NCBI RefSeq assembly: GCF_029892565.1
Contig: NZ_JARXVH010000009.1
Coordinates: 310,001-374,000 of the forward strand
Direction: 5' to 3'
Origin: Streptomyces pseudovenezuelae
GTDB taxonomy: Bacteria > Actinomycetota > Actinomycetes > Streptomycetales > Streptomycetaceae
Length of the DNA: 64,000 bases
This document shows positions 24,762 to 32,982 of this stretch, piece after piece. A program made the translations under genes and the position numbers. The notes below the pieces were generated by a model, which was not told the DNA's origin, did no database searches, and worked only from the letters and a program-made list of their open reading frames with translations. Positions within the stretch are counted from its first letter, which is position 1. The number at the start of each line of letters is the position of its first letter.

Positions 24762-25187
24762 ATGCGAGCAGTGGTGCAGAGGGTCGACGGCGCGAGTGTT
24801 GTCGTAGAAGGCGAGACGGTCGGGGCGATCGAGGGCGAGGGCCTGTGCGTCCTGGTCGGCGTCACGCACGAGGACACCAAGGAGAAGGCGGCCCAACTCG
24901 CCCGCAAACTCTGGTCCGTTCGCATGCTGCACGACGAGAGGTCGTGCAGCGACATCGACGCCCCGCTCCTGGTCATCAGCCAGTTCACCCTGTACGGCGA
25001 CGCCCGCAAGGGCCGCCGCCCCACCTGGAACGCGGCCGCCCCCGGCGACATCGCCGAACCCCTGGTCGACGAGGTCGTCGCCCAACTCCGCGCCCTGGGC
25101 GCGACGGTGGCGACGGGCCGCTTCGGCGCGCAGATGCGGGTCTCACTGACGAACGACGGCCCGTTCACGGTCCTGCTGGAGATGTGA
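24762..25187 (+). CDS. dtd: D-aminoacyl-tRNA deacylase
   Basis: The 141-residue protein has the two signature motifs of DTD, SQFTLYGDARKGRRP near residue 75 and NDGPFT near residue 131, which form the cross-subunit active site. It removes D-amino acids (and glycine) mischarged on tRNA. It is a cytoplasmic homodimer. An ATG 9 bases upstream is also in frame. I chose MRAVVQRV because that is the family start. Confidence 0.9.
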   Translation: MRAVVQRVDGASVVVEGETVGAIEGEGLCVLVGVTHEDTKEKAAQLARKLWSVRMLHDERSCSDIDAPLLVISQFTLYGDARKGRRPTWNAAAPGDIAEPLVDEVVAQLRALGATVATGRFGAQMRVSLTNDGPFTVLLEM

Positions 25188-25209
25188 GCGTCGCCCCGCC
25201 CCTGAAAAC

Positions 25210-26175
25210 CTACGGCTCTACGACGACTTCCTGGGCCGCGGCCGTGGCGTCGGCGAGCAGCCGCGCGTCCAGGGGCACGTTCCGCTTCACCAACGCGAGG
25301 GCGATCGGGCCCAGTTCGTGGTGCCGTACGGCCGTCGTGATGAAGCCGATCTTGCGGCCGTCGGGCCCCTCGTCGGCGACCCGGAGTTCCGTGCCCGCGG
25401 CGGGCAGATGGACCTCGCTGCCATCGAGGTGGAGGAAGACCAGCCGGCGCGGGGGCTTGCCCAGGTTCTCGACGCGGGCGACGGTCTCCTGGCCGCGGTA
25501 GCAGCCCTTCTGCAGATGGACCGCCGAGCCGATCCAGCCCAGCTCGTGCGGGATGGTGCGGTGGTCGGTCTCGAAGCCGAGGCGGGGCTGGTGGTGCTCG
25601 ACGCGCAGGGCCTCGTAGGCGAGGATCCCGGCCGGGGGGCCGGCCTTCGCGGCGAAGGACTCCAGCTCGGTGCTCGGCACGAAGAGATCACGGCCGTAGG
25701 GCGTCTCGCGTACGACGACGCCTTCGGGCACCTCGGCGATGGACCCGGCGGGCAGGTACACCACCGCGAACTCGTCGCTCCGGTCGGCGACTTCGACCCG
25801 GTAGAAGAACTTCATCGACTCCAGGTAGGCGATCAGCGCCTCCTGGGTGCCGGGCTCCACGTGCATCCAGACCGTCGTGCCGTCGTCGACCAGATACAGG
25901 GCGTGCTCGATGTGGCCGTGCGCGGAGAGGATCAGCGCCTCGGTGGCGAGGCCGGCCGGCAGGTCGCTGACGTGCTGGGTGAGCAGCAGGTGCAGCCAGC
26001 TCAGCCGGTCCGCACCGGTGACGGCGACGACACCCCGATGGGAGAGGTCGACGAATCCGGTGCCGTCGGCGAGGGCACGCTGCTCGCGGAACAGGTCGCC
26101 GTAGTGGGCGGCGACGCTTTCGTCCACGCCCTCGGCGGGAACCGCGCCGGGCAGGGACAGCAGAGGGCTCTTCAT
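25210..26175 (-). CDS. ygfZ: YgfZ/GcvT-family folate-binding protein
   Basis: This 321-residue protein has the YgfZ signature K-G-C-Y-x-G-Q-E as LQKGCYRGQETVARV, with the conserved cysteine. YgfZ proteins bind tetrahydrofolate and help assemble or repair certain Fe-S enzymes. The ATG at 26175 is 10 bases after the nur stop, so the gene is probably in one operon with nur. Confidence 0.85.
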   Translation of the reverse strand: MKSPLLSLPGAVPAEGVDESVAAHYGDLFREQRALADGTGFVDLSHRGVVAVTGADRLSWLHLLLTQHVSDLPAGLATEALILSAHGHIEHALYLVDDGTTVWMHVEPGTQEALIAYLESMKFFYRVEVADRSDEFAVVYLPAGSIAEVPEGVVVRETPYGRDLFVPSTELESFAAKAGPPAGILAYEALRVEHHQPRLGFETDHRTIPHELGWIGSAVHLQKGCYRGQETVARVENLGKPPRRLVFLHLDGSEVHLPAAGTELRVADEGPDGRKIGFITTAVRHHELGPIALALVKRNVPLDARLLADATAAAQEVVVEP

Positions 26176-26185
26176 GCGCACAAGC

Positions 26186-26623
26186 CTACGACTCGGTAGT
26201 TGAACTCTTGAGCGAGCAGTCCCGGCAGCGACCGAAGATGGCGAAGTGCTTCATGTCGGTCTCGAAGCCGAAGGTCTCGCGGAGCTTGGCCGTGAACTCG
26301 CCGGCCACCGCCACGTCCGTCTCGATGACGTTGTCGCAGTCCCGGCAGACCAGGTGGATGTGATGGTGTCGGTCCGCGAGGTGGTACGTCGGCGCCCCGT
26401 GCCCGAGATGCGCGTGGCTGACCAGCTGGAGCTCCTCCAGGAGCTCCAGGGTCCGGTACACGGTGGAGATGTTGACCCCCGACGCGGTCTTCCGTACTTC
26501 GCCGAGGATGTCGTCGGGGGTCGCGTGCTCCAGGGTGTCCACGGCTTCGAGCACGAGTTGCCGCTGCGGCGTCAGCCGGTAGCCGCGCTGCCTGAGGTCA
26601 CTCTTCCAGTCGGTGCTCACCAC
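26186..26623 (-). CDS. nur: Nickel-responsive Fur-family regulator Nur
   Basis: The 145-residue protein matches S. coelicolor Nur as I recall it. The metal ligands known for Nur are present: His33, His86, His88 and His90 (M-site), and His70, His72 and His126 (nickel site). Two CxxC pairs (Cys93/96, Cys133/136) are also there. Nur with nickel represses nickel uptake and the iron superoxide dismutase gene sodF, and indirectly favours sodN. The start is GTG, 6 bases after TACACT (26630-26635 on the minus strand), so it is probably leaderless. Confidence 0.9.
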   Translation of the reverse strand: MVSTDWKSDLRQRGYRLTPQRQLVLEAVDTLEHATPDDILGEVRKTASGVNISTVYRTLELLEELQLVSHAHLGHGAPTYHLADRHHHIHLVCRDCDNVIETDVAVAGEFTAKLRETFGFETDMKHFAIFGRCRDCSLKSSTTES

Positions 26624-26635
26624 ACTGGAAGTGTA
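26622..26635 (-). promoter_or_regulatory. nur promoter -10 and small palindrome
   Basis: TACACT on the minus strand (26630-26635) lies 6 bases from the GTG of nur. ACACT-gga-AGTGT (26622-26634) makes a short palindrome overlapping both. It could allow autoregulation, which is inferred only. The TnpB element ends somewhere just upstream of it. Confidence 0.4.
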
Positions 26636-26639
26636 GGAC

Positions 26640-26771
26640 TACGTCAGCCACCCGGGCAGGCGTCCCGGGTTTGCAGCTCGGTCCGTCGACGGCTTCGACG
26701 ACCCGGCCGCGTCCAGCCTCACACCACGAGTGCGAGAGCAGGGGCCGCTGACCTGGCCCGCGGACCCACAC
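26640..26771 (-). ncRNA. Possible TnpB guide (omega) RNA scaffold
   Basis: The 132 bases after the tnpB stop hold no gene and contain hairpins, such as CCCGGG-N7-CCCGGG (26651-26669) and GTCGA-N5-TCGAC (26684-26698). In IS200/IS605 elements the right end, overlapping and following tnpB, is transcribed as the guide RNA. The call is by position and fold only. The exact ends are not visible. Confidence 0.35.
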
Positions 26772-27887
26772 TCACCAGCCGCGTGCGGCGATGTTGTGGG
26801 ACGCATTCAGATCCGCGTGCTCAGCGAAGCCGCAGTATCCGCAGACGAACACGGCCTGTGACGGCCGGTTACGCCTGTCGACGTGATGACACCGGGAGCA
26901 TTCCCGGCTGGTGTGGGCCGGATCGACTTGGACGACCGGCACCCCGACCCGCTTGGCCTTGTAGGCGATGAACTGGCCGAGCCGATGAAAAGCCCAGGAG
27001 TGCAACCTGACGCGCTGGGGCTTCTTGAGCCGTACCCGCTCGCGGATGCCGCCCAGATCTTCCAGAGCGATCCCACGACCAGTGCGTTGAGCCTCCGCCA
27101 GGATGCACTTACTGATCTTGTGGTTGATGTCGCGAGCCCGGCGCGCTTCCCGCCCCGCATGTCGTTTCGCCCGCCGCTTGGCAGACTTGGTGCCCTTCCG
27201 CTGCAGCTTGCCGCGGAGTTTCCGGTCCTGTTCGCGGCACCGATTCAAGCGGCGTCCACGGTGTCGTTTCCCGGTGGAGGTCGTGGCGATGTTCACGATC
27301 CCCAGGTCCACGCCGATGAGCCCGGCAGGACTCTTGTTCTCGTCGACTTCGGGGATCTCGCAGGTCGCTGTCAGGTACCACTGACCGTTTCGGTACAGCA
27401 GATCCGACTCGCCGCGTCGGTAGCGGGCCAGCAACTCCACCTGCTTCGGATGCCCCGCAAAAGCGATGCCCTTCAACCGCCCACCGACAGTCCAGGTCGA
27501 CACCGTGGCGGCGCTCACCTGCCAGGACAGACAGCGGTCGTCGAACGGCTGGGCCGCCCCCGAGCCGAACGTGATCGGCTTCGAGGTGGACCGGGCACAT
27601 CGTTCAGAACCGGGCGCACCCAGATTCCCCGCCCACACCTTTGCCTTCAGGGCGGCGTAGGCGTCGGCGACCTTCCGCACCACATGGAGCGCGGGCTGCG
27701 CCGACAGCCCCCGCGCCCGGAGATCCGCGTAGGCGCTGGCCTGCAGGCCCGCCCGGGAGGTCACCTGCTGAGTGAACGCTTCGGAGGACAGCCAGTTGGC
27801 CGCCTCGTTGCAGGCACGCAGGGTTGCCTCAAGCGCCGACGCCTGCTCGGGCGTCGGCAGGAGCTTGACCCGCACCGCCAACTTCAT
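26772..27887 (-). CDS. tnpB: TnpB RNA-guided nuclease, IS200/IS605 family
   Basis: The 371-residue protein has the TnpB layout: N-terminal HTH_OrfB part, RuvC-like core and zinc ribbon. The RuvC residues are intact: Asp in GVDLGIVN, Glu in IALEDLGG and Asp in EHADLNASHN. The ribbon Cys are in ECSRCHHVD and FVCGYCGF. TnpB cuts DNA next to a TAM under guidance of an RNA from the element end. The ATG at 27887 (MKLAVRVKLLPT) was chosen as the family start. The upstream 24 codons are not family-like. Confidence 0.9.
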   Translation of the reverse strand: MKLAVRVKLLPTPEQASALEATLRACNEAANWLSSEAFTQQVTSRAGLQASAYADLRARGLSAQPALHVVRKVADAYAALKAKVWAGNLGAPGSERCARSTSKPITFGSGAAQPFDDRCLSWQVSAATVSTWTVGGRLKGIAFAGHPKQVELLARYRRGESDLLYRNGQWYLTATCEIPEVDENKSPAGLIGVDLGIVNIATTSTGKRHRGRRLNRCREQDRKLRGKLQRKGTKSAKRRAKRHAGREARRARDINHKISKCILAEAQRTGRGIALEDLGGIRERVRLKKPQRVRLHSWAFHRLGQFIAYKAKRVGVPVVQVDPAHTSRECSRCHHVDRRNRPSQAVFVCGYCGFAEHADLNASHNIAARGW

Positions 27888-27968
27888 GATGCAGAACGCT
27901 AGGCGGCAGCCCGAGCCGCGTCCCGCCGATCCACATCCGTCACTCGAACAGGTGACCAAGGGCGGGGA

Positions 27969-28544
27969 CTACTTGAAGAAAGCGATCCCGTCGTCCGGCA
28001 TGTCGTCCGGGAGGGCCTTCGCCCAGCGTTCGACGTCTTCCGGGGTGACGACCTTCTTGAGGTGGGCGGACATGTAGGGGCGGAGCTCGACGTCGGGGGT
28101 CTGCTTCTCGCCGACCCACATGAGGTCGCTCTTGACGTAGCCGTAGAGGCGCTTGCCGCCGGTGTAGGGGCTGGAGGCGGCGGTGCGGGCGACGGCGTCC
28201 GTGACCAGGTCGATCTGGGGCTTCTGCTTGGCCAGCTCGCCGTACCAGATCTCGATGACGCCGTCGTCGCGGGTCATCGTGACCTCGACCTTGCGGTCGG
28301 CGTCGATGCGCCAGAAGCCGGACTCGGACTCCAGCGGGCGGACCTTGTTCCCGTCGTTGTCCAGCACCCAGGTGTGGGAGTGGTACTCCAGGAAGTCCCG
28401 CCCGTCGTGGCTGAAGGTGACCTCCTGGCCGAAGTTGCACTTCTCGGAGCCGGGGAAGTCGTGCACGCCCGCACCGGCCCAGTCGCCGAGCAGGAAGACG
28501 AGGGGGACCAGGTCCTTGTGAAGGTCGGACGGGATCTCGATCAT
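27969..28544 (-). CDS. Nitrobindin-type heme-binding protein (FABP family)
   Basis: The 191-residue protein is a ten-strand beta-barrel of the DUF1794/THAP4 group. It has the signature GxWxGxG near the start (LLGDWAGAGVHDFP). A His in PYMSAHLKKV near residue 160 is a candidate proximal heme ligand. Nitrobindins bind ferric heme and isomerise peroxynitrite to nitrate. It is cytoplasmic, lies upstream of the TnpB insertion and points toward nur, which it probably adjoined before the insertion. Confidence 0.85.
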   Translation of the reverse strand: MIEIPSDLHKDLVPLVFLLGDWAGAGVHDFPGSEKCNFGQEVTFSHDGRDFLEYHSHTWVLDNDGNKVRPLESESGFWRIDADRKVEVTMTRDDGVIEIWYGELAKQKPQIDLVTDAVARTAASSPYTGGKRLYGYVKSDLMWVGEKQTPDVELRPYMSAHLKKVVTPEDVERWAKALPDDMPDDGIAFFK

Positions 28545-28577
28545 GGGATCGGCAGTTCCTTTAAGGCTTTATGGGGA

Positions 28578-28679
28578 TCAGCGCTGGCCCTGGTACAGCT
28601 TCTTCACGGTCAGCCCGGCGAAGGCGAGGACGCCTACGCAGACAAGGACGAGCAGGGCTTCGAAGAATGCCTCAAGCAC
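28578..28679 (-). CDS. 33-residue single-pass membrane peptide
   Basis: A GTG-started frame encodes MLEAFFEALLVLVCVGVLAF and ends AGLTVKKLYQGQR. It has one hydrophobic helix of about 17 residues and a basic C-terminal end, so N-out/C-in orientation is likely. AGGAG lies 6 bases before the GTG. It sits 33 bases upstream of the nitrobindin gene on the same strand, with a terminator behind it. It is not recognised as any known family. Confidence 0.55.
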   Translation of the reverse strand: MLEAFFEALLVLVCVGVLAFAGLTVKKLYQGQR

Positions 28680-28715
28680 GGGGGGCTCCTCGGACGATCG
28701 GAAGTGGGCGGTACT

Positions 28716-28752
28716 GAGCCGGGCCCCAGCTTAGTCGGCCGGGGCCCGGCTC
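28716..28752. terminator. Terminator hairpin after the membrane-anchored operon
   Basis: GAGCCGGGCCCC (28716-28727) and its exact complement (28741-28752) form a 12-bp stem with a 13-base loop, just past the stop at 28779 on the minus strand. Confidence 0.75.
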
Positions 28753-28778
28753 TCTCCGCGAGGTACTCCCTGCGCGGC

Positions 28779-29738
28779 TCAGCCCAGCAGCTGGCTCTGC
28801 AGGGCGACCGTCTGCCGGAAGGGCACGGCCTTCGCGCCGCCCTTGCGGGACTCCACGACCAGGGCCAGGACGTCACCGGCGGACAGGTACGCCTGCCGGA
28901 CGTGCTCGGCGCCGTACGGCTTGGTCTCGACGTACGCGGAGTACGGGATCTTCTCCAGCCGCGCCGCGTCCGGGTAGTCCTCGTCGAAGACGGAGTCGGG
29001 GGCGCCGCGCAGCGCGTAGCCCGGGCTGCTGTACGGGGCGATGTTCGAGCTGAACATCTCGTCCACGACCGCGGCCGTGCCGAACTGCAGCAGGTACACG
29101 CGCGTGTGCGTGCCGTCCGGGGTGGTCCAGCCGCGGGCCGCGATGTGCCGCAGGCCGACGTCGGTGAACTTCTGCGCCAGCTCGGCACGGTCGTCCTTCT
29201 CGGCGTACTCCGCCAGGAAGTCCTTCGTCGCCAGCCACCCGTCCTCGCCGCGCAGCTTCTTGTCCTGCGTCGCCCCCTTCGGCGCGGGCAGGACGAGGGC
29301 GCGCAGGTCGGCGTAGTGCGCGCCGGCCTTGTTCGCCTCGGCGAAGGGCGCCGGGCTGCCGGAGGGCAGCGGCGGCAGGGTGAGCGTCGGGTAGTCCCAC
29401 CGCCCGTCCGACGCGGTGGCCAGTCCGGGTACGTCCGTCCGCTCCATCCCGGTGATCCCGTACGCCGTCCCCGCCCCGACCGCCGCGAACACGACGACGG
29501 CGGCCGTCCAGCGCAGCATGCTCCGCAGGGCTCGGCGGTCCTTCTTGGGGGCGGCGATTTCAGGTTCCGGTAGTGCGAGGGCCGATTCCGGTACGGGGAT
29601 CAGCTCGGGTACCGGGGGCGGCGCGGCCGGCATCGGCGGCGCCGTCACGGGCTCGGCCGGTGCGGACGCCTGCTCGGCCGGCGCAGCCTCCTGCTCCGCT
29701 GCCGGCACCGGTGTCTTCTGTTCCGTCTGCTCGGTCAT
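28779..29738 (-). CDS. Membrane-anchored unknown protein C of a three-gene operon
   Basis: The 319-residue product has an acidic Pro/Ala-rich cytoplasmic tail (about residues 1-65), one membrane segment near residues 75-95 (AAVVVFAAVGAGTAYGI) and an extracellular domain. The outer part shows ALVLPAPKG and RVYLLQFGTAAVVDEMF, similar to the paralogues upstream. Its ATG overlaps the upstream stop by four bases. The function is unknown; it may act in the cell envelope. Confidence 0.7.
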   Translation of the reverse strand: MTEQTEQKTPVPAAEQEAAPAEQASAPAEPVTAPPMPAAPPPVPELIPVPESALALPEPEIAAPKKDRRALRSMLRWTAAVVVFAAVGAGTAYGITGMERTDVPGLATASDGRWDYPTLTLPPLPSGSPAPFAEANKAGAHYADLRALVLPAPKGATQDKKLRGEDGWLATKDFLAEYAEKDDRAELAQKFTDVGLRHIAARGWTTPDGTHTRVYLLQFGTAAVVDEMFSSNIAPYSSPGYALRGAPDSVFDEDYPDAARLEKIPYSAYVETKPYGAEHVRQAYLSAGDVLALVVESRKGGAKAVPFRQTVALQSQLLG

Positions 29739-30688
29739 ACCGCTTCCCCCGGCTCCGCGATGCGGTCGAGCTGTTCGCTCGTCAGCAACGCGACCCCCTT
29801 GGTGTCGAGTGGCTTGGGCCCGTCCGCGGTGACGGTGACCATGACGTCTCCGATGCGCGCGGAGCAGATCATGCCGCTGAGGTCCGCCTTGTCGTCCTTG
29901 GGCGGCAGGAAGCACTTGGCGTCCTTGTAGCCCTTGACGGCGGGGCCCTTGCGGAAGACGTCGAGGCTCTCGAAGAGTGCGTTCTGGAGCGCCGAGAGGT
30001 TCTTGGCCTGGGCCTGGCTGTCCATGCGGGTCAGCAGGACGCTGACGGCGAAGATCCCCTCGTTGTCACTGACGCTGCTGGGCTCGGAGTTGAGGTAGCT
30101 GCGCATCGCCATGCCCTTGATGGGGTGCTTGTCGTACTGCTTCTGCAGCTGTGTGCGCTGGGAGCGGGGCAGGTCGCTGAGCGACTCCTTGCGCAGGGCC
30201 GAGGCCTGGGCGCCGCTGAGTTCCGCGTCCGACCCGAACTCCCCGAGATCGGGCCCACGGCTCCAGCCGTCGGTCCCGAACGGGACGAGCATCCCGCCGA
30301 GGCCGTTCACGGACGCGACCTTGGGCCGGCTCCCCGCACCCTGCCCGTCCAGCCTCCGCGACGGGAACTTCCACTCCGGCGCCTCCGCGTCACGGTCGGC
30401 GTTGCGCACGGTGATGACGGTGTACACGACCCCGGCGACCACAGCGGCGGCGAGCAGCACGCCCGCCGTGACGGCGACGACACGACGCCGACGGCGAGGG
30501 TTCCTGGCGGACGGCTCGGGAGCGGTCGCCGTCCCGGCGGGCTCGACGGGCCCGACCTCACCGACGGGACCGGACTCGGCGACGGGAGCGGCGTCGGCGG
30601 CAGGACTCGCCTCATCGACGGGACCGACCTCGGGGGCAGGAGCCGCCTCACCGACGGAGTCGACCGGCTCGTTCTCGTTCTCGTTCAC
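29735..30688 (-). CDS. Membrane-anchored unknown protein B of a three-gene operon
   Basis: The 317-residue product has an acidic N-terminal tail with repeated AP/GP motifs (residues 1-60), an RRRRR stop before one membrane segment (AVTAGVLLAAAVVAGVVYTV), then an outer domain. A Cys pair is visible (KCFLPP and MICSAR). The GTG start overlaps the upstream stop (GTGA), and its own stop overlaps the next ATG. All three proteins share a tail-helix-domain design. The function is unknown. Confidence 0.7.
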   Translation of the reverse strand: MNENENEPVDSVGEAAPAPEVGPVDEASPAADAAPVAESGPVGEVGPVEPAGTATAPEPSARNPRRRRRVVAVTAGVLLAAAVVAGVVYTVITVRNADRDAEAPEWKFPSRRLDGQGAGSRPKVASVNGLGGMLVPFGTDGWSRGPDLGEFGSDAELSGAQASALRKESLSDLPRSQRTQLQKQYDKHPIKGMAMRSYLNSEPSSVSDNEGIFAVSVLLTRMDSQAQAKNLSALQNALFESLDVFRKGPAVKGYKDAKCFLPPKDDKADLSGMICSARIGDVMVTVTADGPKPLDTKGVALLTSEQLDRIAEPGEAV

Positions 30689-31452
30689 AGCCGCTCCATC
30701 TGCCGCTTGGCCAGGTCCATGATCTTCGCCTTGGGGATCGGCTTGGTGTCGTAGACCCAGATCTCGATGGCGACGTCGCCGCGGGAGGCGGTGGCCTCGG
30801 CGCTGTACACCGGCAGGTACCCCGCCTCGGTGTGCGGCTTGGTGTGGACGTACGCCATGCCCTCGCCGGTGCCCGGCACGGACCAGCTGTCGGTGCCGGA
30901 CTTGTTGTCGGCCCAGTACTGGTTGTTCTCCACCACGTCGGCCGCCGCGGCGGACTCCTCCTGGCGGAACTGGAGCAGCCTGATCTCGACGGTCTGGTGG
31001 CCGGACTCCCAGCCGGTGATCGCGGCACGGCGGAACTCGTAGCCGACCAGCGTGCCGAACATCTCGTCCGGCTTCTCGTACGTGTCGGCGTAGGCGGCCA
31101 GATCCATCCAGCCGTCGTCGGCGGGCAGCCAGTCCGCCTTCTTCGCGCCGCCCGGCTTCTTCAACAGCAGCTTGCGCAGATCGCCGTCGACCTTCACCTG
31201 ACGGTCCTGCGCGGCCGACAGCGGCTCGGGGCCCGGGCCCTTCGCCTGCGCCAGCACCGGCTGGGACAGCGAGGCCAGCTTCGTCGGCTCGCGGTCGGCC
31301 TGGATCAGATAGCCGACGCAGGTCCCCGCGACGACGCCGAGCACAGTGGCTCCGGCGATCAGCAGGGCGGTACGGCCACGACGCCGGCGCGCGGTTGGCT
31401 CCGCCGGTTCGGGTACTTCCAAGACGTCCCCCACAGAACGTGTAGCGCACAT
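30685..31452 (-). CDS. Membrane-anchored unknown protein A of a three-gene operon
   Basis: The first gene of the operon encodes 255 residues. It has a short tail, a basic RRRRGR stop, one membrane segment (ALLIAGATVLGVVAGTCVGY) and an outer domain with EIRLLQFRQEESAAAADVV, which resembles the paralogues. The ATG at 31452 has no clear ribosome-binding site. A GTG six codons later is possible. The function is unknown. Confidence 0.65.
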   Translation of the reverse strand: MCATRSVGDVLEVPEPAEPTARRRRGRTALLIAGATVLGVVAGTCVGYLIQADREPTKLASLSQPVLAQAKGPGPEPLSAAQDRQVKVDGDLRKLLLKKPGGAKKADWLPADDGWMDLAAYADTYEKPDEMFGTLVGYEFRRAAITGWESGHQTVEIRLLQFRQEESAAAADVVENNQYWADNKSGTDSWSVPGTGEGMAYVHTKPHTEAGYLPVYSAEATASRGDVAIEIWVYDTKPIPKAKIMDLAKRQMERL

Positions 31453-31523
31453 GCCATATGTACGCGCACAGAAGACTCTCGGGTCACGTCCGTAGTTGCG
31501 GAGGCGTTGATTACGATTCGGCC

Positions 31524-31886
31524 ATGGCGAAGAAGCTCGTGATCAAGGTGACGGCCGGCGCGGACGCCCCCGAACGCTGCTCCCAGGCTTTTACGGTGGC
31601 TGCCGTGGCCGTGGCCAGCGGGGTCGACGTCTCCCTCTGGCTGACCGGCGAGTCGGCGTGGTTCGCGCTTCCGGGGCGCGCGGCGGAGTTCGACCTGCCC
31701 CATGCGGCGCCGCTGCCCGATCTGCTCGACTCGCTCCTCGCCGGCGGCAAAGTGACCCTGTGCACCCAGTGCGCGGCCCGGCGGGACATCACGGAGAAGG
31801 ACGTCATCGAGGGCGTCCGGATCGCCGGGGCGCAGGTGTTCGTCCAGGAGGCGATGGCGGACGAGACGCAGGCCCTCGTCTACTGA
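31524..31886 (+). CDS. DsrE-like small protein
   Basis: This 120-residue protein looks like the DsrE/DsrF fold: a short beta strand (LVIKVTAGADAPERC), then helix and VDVSLWLTGESAWFAL. A CxxC pair (LCTQCAARRD) is near residue 83. Family members carry sulfur or regulate sulfur relay. Whether the cysteines are catalytic is not known. It is convergent with the DUF397 gene and overlaps its end by 7 bases. Confidence 0.75.
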   Translation: MAKKLVIKVTAGADAPERCSQAFTVAAVAVASGVDVSLWLTGESAWFALPGRAAEFDLPHAAPLPDLLDSLLAGGKVTLCTQCAARRDITEKDVIEGVRIAGAQVFVQEAMADETQALVY

Positions 31887-32068
31887 GCCGCCACGAAGTG
31901 CGCCCACGCGTCCGCTGAGAAAACGAGGGCGCCTCGGGCGGGGTCCTTGCTGTCGCGGACCGGGACGACGGAGGGGTGGTCGGGGGCGACCTCGACGCAG
32001 GCTCCGCCGTCCGAGTTGCTGTAGCTGCTCTTGCGCCAGGTGACGTTGCTCAGGTCGATGGCTCGCAT
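31880..32068 (-). CDS. DUF397 family protein
   Basis: The 62-residue protein has the DUF397 core WRKSSYSNSDGGACVEVA, followed by VPVRDSKDPARGALVF and a C-terminal W-A-H-F. In Streptomyces DUF397 proteins are paired with an XRE regulator, whose action they affect in BldB/WhiJ-type systems. Here the partner gene is just upstream and is broken, so this protein may be an orphan. Confidence 0.9.
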   Translation of the reverse strand: MRAIDLSNVTWRKSSYSNSDGGACVEVAPDHPSVVPVRDSKDPARGALVFSADAWAHFVAAQ

Positions 32069-32103
32069 GGCGCTTCCTCCAGCATTCGCACGATGAACTG
32101 CCG

Positions 32104-32791
32104 CTATTCATCCGGGGACTGGGCCAAATCGCGTACCCGATCGTATCGGAGCTGAAGGCGTTCGACCGCTGCGGATTCCTGGACCAACTCGCCGGAGTAT
32201 CCGGTCTCGATCCACGCCACGGTCTGGCCGTCCCGGCCGCGCAGAAACATCGTGTCGGTGTTCGTCAGTCCGTGGACACCTGCGGACAACGGCAGCACCT
32301 GGATCGTGACGTTGGGGCGGCACGCCGTCCTCCAACAGTAGCTCGCGACGCCCCATGCGTGCCTCGACCTGCGCGCTCAGCTCCTCACCGGCGAGACCAC
32401 CAGCGGCGAGCAACTCCCTTGCGTATGCCGGAGTTTGGAGGACGCCAGGCAAGTTGGACGTGGCGTAGTGCCACATACTCACCGCCTCCGCCTCAAGCAC
32501 CATGTACCGCCGATAGCGCTCCCTGAACTGCGTCGGATACGCCATCGCCAGTTCCCAGAGCGCCAGCAACAGCCCCGGGGTCCCGTAATACACATCCAGC
32601 GCCTGTACGACCTCCGGGCTCCCGAGCGTCTGCCCGTTCTCCAGCTTGCCGAACAGGGACCAGTCCCAACCCAGCTGCTCACCGAGGTCCCGCAGACTCA
32701 CCCCCTTGGCCGCCCTCAGTAACCGCAGCTCCTCCGCGAACCGTTGCCTGGGTTCCTGACTGCGCCCCGTGATGACTCGCCTCAGCGGCAC
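32104..32791 (-). pseudogene. Disrupted XRE/DUF5753 regulator
   Basis: The 5' part encodes an HTH (RFAEELRLLRAAKGVSLRDL, then GEQLGWDWSLFGKLENGQ) and the start of a DUF5753 domain (LPGVLQTPAYARELLAAGG). Near 32310 the frame then leaves the family sequence and ends in Arg/Pro-rich nonsense. The DUF5753 C-terminus resumes in another frame near 32313 (VTIQVLPLSAGVHGLTNTDT) and runs to 32104. The middle segment usual between RRELL and VTIQVLP is missing. A deletion plus frameshift explains this. It is a WhiJ-like regulator upstream of DUF397. Confidence 0.7.
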
Positions 32792-32982
32792 CGCACCCCT
32801 TCATCCCTCCATGTACCCGGCGGCTGTGGAATTTGTGGAATTAGCGCCGTCAGGCGATGAAGAACGGCCAGTCAACGGCGCATCGGCCCCACTTCCGGGC
32901 CATCCTCGTATCGACCCGGTATACGCAGAGTAGTACAACTGCCCGTATTTCGTATAGATGTTGGGCAAAGGGAGCAAAGCGC

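Larger units (their letters stand above)
26640..27965 (-). mobile_element. IS200/IS605-type element carrying tnpB only
   Basis: A lone tnpB lies between nur and the nitrobindin gene. No tnpA is present, so it is of the IS1341 type and needs a transposase in trans. Neither border is certain. The left end must lie within 27888-27968, because the next gene stops at 27969. The right end lies between the tnpB stop and the nur promoter near 26635. Confidence 0.55.
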
